Positions 62,752-64,000 of a stretch of DNA of 64,000 nt are shown piece after piece. Source of the DNA: Parvularcula sp. BBD 1991-13 (GTDB lineage Bacteria; Pseudomonadota; Alphaproteobacteria; Caulobacterales; Parvularculaceae); contig LYSZ01000004.1 of the NCBI GenBank assembly GCA_001657385.1, forward strand, positions 310,001 through 374,000, written 5' to 3'. How positions within the stretch are numbered: position 1 is the stretch's first letter; each line of letters starts with the position of its first letter. Under the pieces are notes generated by a model. It searched no databases, had not been told where the DNA came from, and saw only the letters and a program-made list of their open reading frames with translations. Both the position numbers and the translations under genes were made by a program.

Positions 62752-64000
62752 TTGGATAATCTTGTTCTTGCTTTCACGATTATCGGCGTGCTCGGCGTCG
62801 GCGCACAGTGGCTCGCCTGGCGGTTCAATCTGCCCGCAATCGTCCTGATGGCCATCGCCGGCGTTCTCGCCGGTCCCGTGCTGGGCGTTTTCTCCGCCCC
62901 GGACGCCGCGCCGGGAACCCCGCCCATGGAGGCGTTGCTCGGCCAATTCTACCGTCCGATCATCGCGGTCGCGGTTGCGGTCATTCTGTTCGAGGGCGGA
63001 CTGACCCTCAATTTTTCCGAGATCCGCGAAGTGACGAAGGGCGTGCGCCGGCTCATCTTTCCAGGCGCGTTCCTCGCCTGGGGGCTGGGGGCCGCGGCGG
63101 CGTATCTCGTCGGCGGGCTGACCATCCAGATCGCCATGCTGTTCGGCGCGGTCATGGTGGTGACGGGGCCGACGGTGATCATCCCGCTGCTGCGGCAGTC
63201 GAAACTGAACGCCCGCCCCGCCGCGCTGCTGAAATGGGAAGGCATCATCAACGACCCGATCGGCGCCCTGCTCGCCGTGCTGGTGTACGAATTCCTGGTG
63301 CTGGGCCAGGCCGGCGTTTCCTCAGGCGGCATCGTCAGCTCGATCGTCCTCGCTGCGGCGCTCGCCGCCGCGCTCGGCTTCGCCATCGGCAGCTTCGCCG
63401 CCTTTCTGTTCCATCGCGGTTACGTGCCGGAATATCTGAAGCCGCCGACGCTGCTCGCCCTCGTGCTCGTTTGTTTCGAAACGGCGAACCTGCTTCAGCA
63501 CGAGGCGGGCCTGCTCGCGGTGACGGCCATGGGCGTCACCATGGCGAACGCGCGCATCGCCAGCATCAACGAGCTGCGTCTGTTCAAGGAAAACATCGCG
63601 GTTCTGATGGTGTCCGGCGTGTTCATCATCCTTACCGCCAACCTGACGTTTCAGTCGCTCTCGCTGCTTGACTGGTCGGCTTTCTGGCTGATTGCGGCGA
63701 TGCTGTTCATCGTCCGCCCCCTGACGGTGTTCGCTTCGACCATCGGCGCCGGGCTGCCCTGGAAGGAGCGCCTCCTGGTCGGCTGGGTTGCGCCGCGCGG
63801 GATCGTCGCCGTTGCGGTGTCGAGCTTTTTCGGCGCGGCGCTGACCGCGGAAGGCTACGCGGACGGTGAAAAGCTGATCCCGCTGGCCTTCGCCATGGTC
63901 TTCGCGACGGTTGTGATGCACGGCTTCACCATCGGCCCTCTCGCAAAGGCGCTGGGGCTCGCCGTCAGCGAGCGGCCGGGCGTCCTGATCGTGGGCGCGA
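62752..64000 (+). CDS. CPA1-family Na+(K+)/H+ antiporter, partial (C-terminus beyond window end)
   Basis: 416 residues in the window from a TTG at 62752; an in-frame stop at 62728 limits the start to this side, and a GTG at 62788 is the alternative. About 12 membrane helices: 'LVLAFTIIGVLGVGAQWLAW', 'AVAVAVILFEGGLTLNFSEI', 'MVVTGPTVIIPLLRQSKLNA' and 'WEGIINDPIGALLAVLVYEF', with the Asp of the 'NDP' ion-binding site as in NhaP/CPA1 exchangers. The reading frame ends in 'SERPGVLIVGA', which looks like the first strand of a TrkA-N/RCK Rossmann domain, so the full protein may be regulated by nucleotides. Confidence 0.88.
   Translation, partial: MDNLVLAFTIIGVLGVGAQWLAWRFNLPAIVLMAIAGVLAGPVLGVFSAPDAAPGTPPMEALLGQFYRPIIAVAVAVILFEGGLTLNFSEIREVTKGVRRLIFPGAFLAWGLGAAAAYLVGGLTIQIAMLFGAVMVVTGPTVIIPLLRQSKLNARPAALLKWEGIINDPIGALLAVLVYEFLVLGQAGVSSGGIVSSIVLAAALAAALGFAIGSFAAFLFHRGYVPEYLKPPTLLALVLVCFETANLLQHEAGLLAVTAMGVTMANARIASINELRLFKENIAVLMVSGVFIILTANLTFQSLSLLDWSAFWLIAAMLFIVRPLTVFASTIGAGLPWKERLLVGWVAPRGIVAVAVSSFFGAALTAEGYADGEKLIPLAFAMVFATVVMHGFTIGPLAKALGLAVSERPGVLIVGA

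Noticed and set aside
1-64000. CRISPR arrays, rRNA genes, intact tRNA genes, insertion sequences
   Set aside because: None seen on either strand; the only tRNA-like sequence is the partial one at 6761-6808, and the tandem repeats found are 11-16 bp with two or three copies, not spacer arrays.

Overview
The window looks like chromosomal DNA from a high-GC alphaproteobacterium. Supporting signs are long antisense shadow frames, an aconitase/methylcitrate/PEP-carboxylase style of carbon metabolism, a phasin, a bifunctional MnmC, an IalB-family protein and a CysD-CysNC sulfate activation operon. Gene content resembles Parvularcula/Caulobacter-type marine lineages, but no marker here fixes the genus.

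Layout. (a) 1-6808 is visibly less GC-rich and looks acquired. It holds a truncated beta-barrel protein, a small basic protein, an ECF sigma factor with a convergent anti-sigma gene, an alginate-export-type porin behind a CRP-like site, a subtilisin-like lipoprotein, a second ECF sigma factor, a CHRD protein with a good terminator, and decayed ATPase and amidohydrolase fragments. It ends in a 3' fragment of tRNA-Arg(CCG), the usual scar of an island inserted at a tRNA. (b) 7337-12317 is a tightly packed four-gene envelope cassette: a large lipoprotein with a peptidoglycan-binding-like end, a trypsin-like protease, a membrane protein with a similar end, and an M15 peptidase. I cannot assign it to a described system. 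(c) 12420-35961 is core and accessory metabolism: a threonine-dehydratase-like enzyme, a divergent PEP carboxylase, DapF, AcnA, IalB, an S41 peptidase, a DASS transporter, SecE-NusG, an HD oxygenase-like protein, a TonB receptor, a secreted leucyl aminopeptidase, a diguanylate cyclase and a DEAD-box helicase. (d) 36254-47525 carries Rpe, a heparinase II/III protein, a CapD-type dehydratase, PurH, a Spx/ArsC-like protein, cystathionine beta-synthase, MnmC, a phasin and a lytic transglycosylase. (e) 48016-55904 has a TetR regulator, a beta-lactamase-fold hydrolase, the cysD-cysNC operon, a divergent GbsR/MarR regulator, two membrane proteins and a TauE/SafE permease. (f) 56187-64000 is a methylcitrate (propionate) cluster prpD-VOC-prpB-ABM-prpC, then folE, an enoyl-CoA hydratase, a lipoprotein and a truncated Na+/H+ antiporter.

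Most notable observations. CysD carries an N-terminal helix-turn-helix-like domain, and the DNA just upstream of the gene has two copies of a TGTGGG-N6-CCCA palindrome, one of them covering its ribosome binding site and start; together they suggest a sulfate-activation enzyme that represses its own operon. A perfect 18-bp palindrome spans the start codon of the divergent GbsR-like gene. The envelope cassette at 7337-12317 and the sigma/anti-sigma/subtilase/CHRD module are the other candidates for undescribed systems. All functional statements rest on reading motifs; no database search was run.
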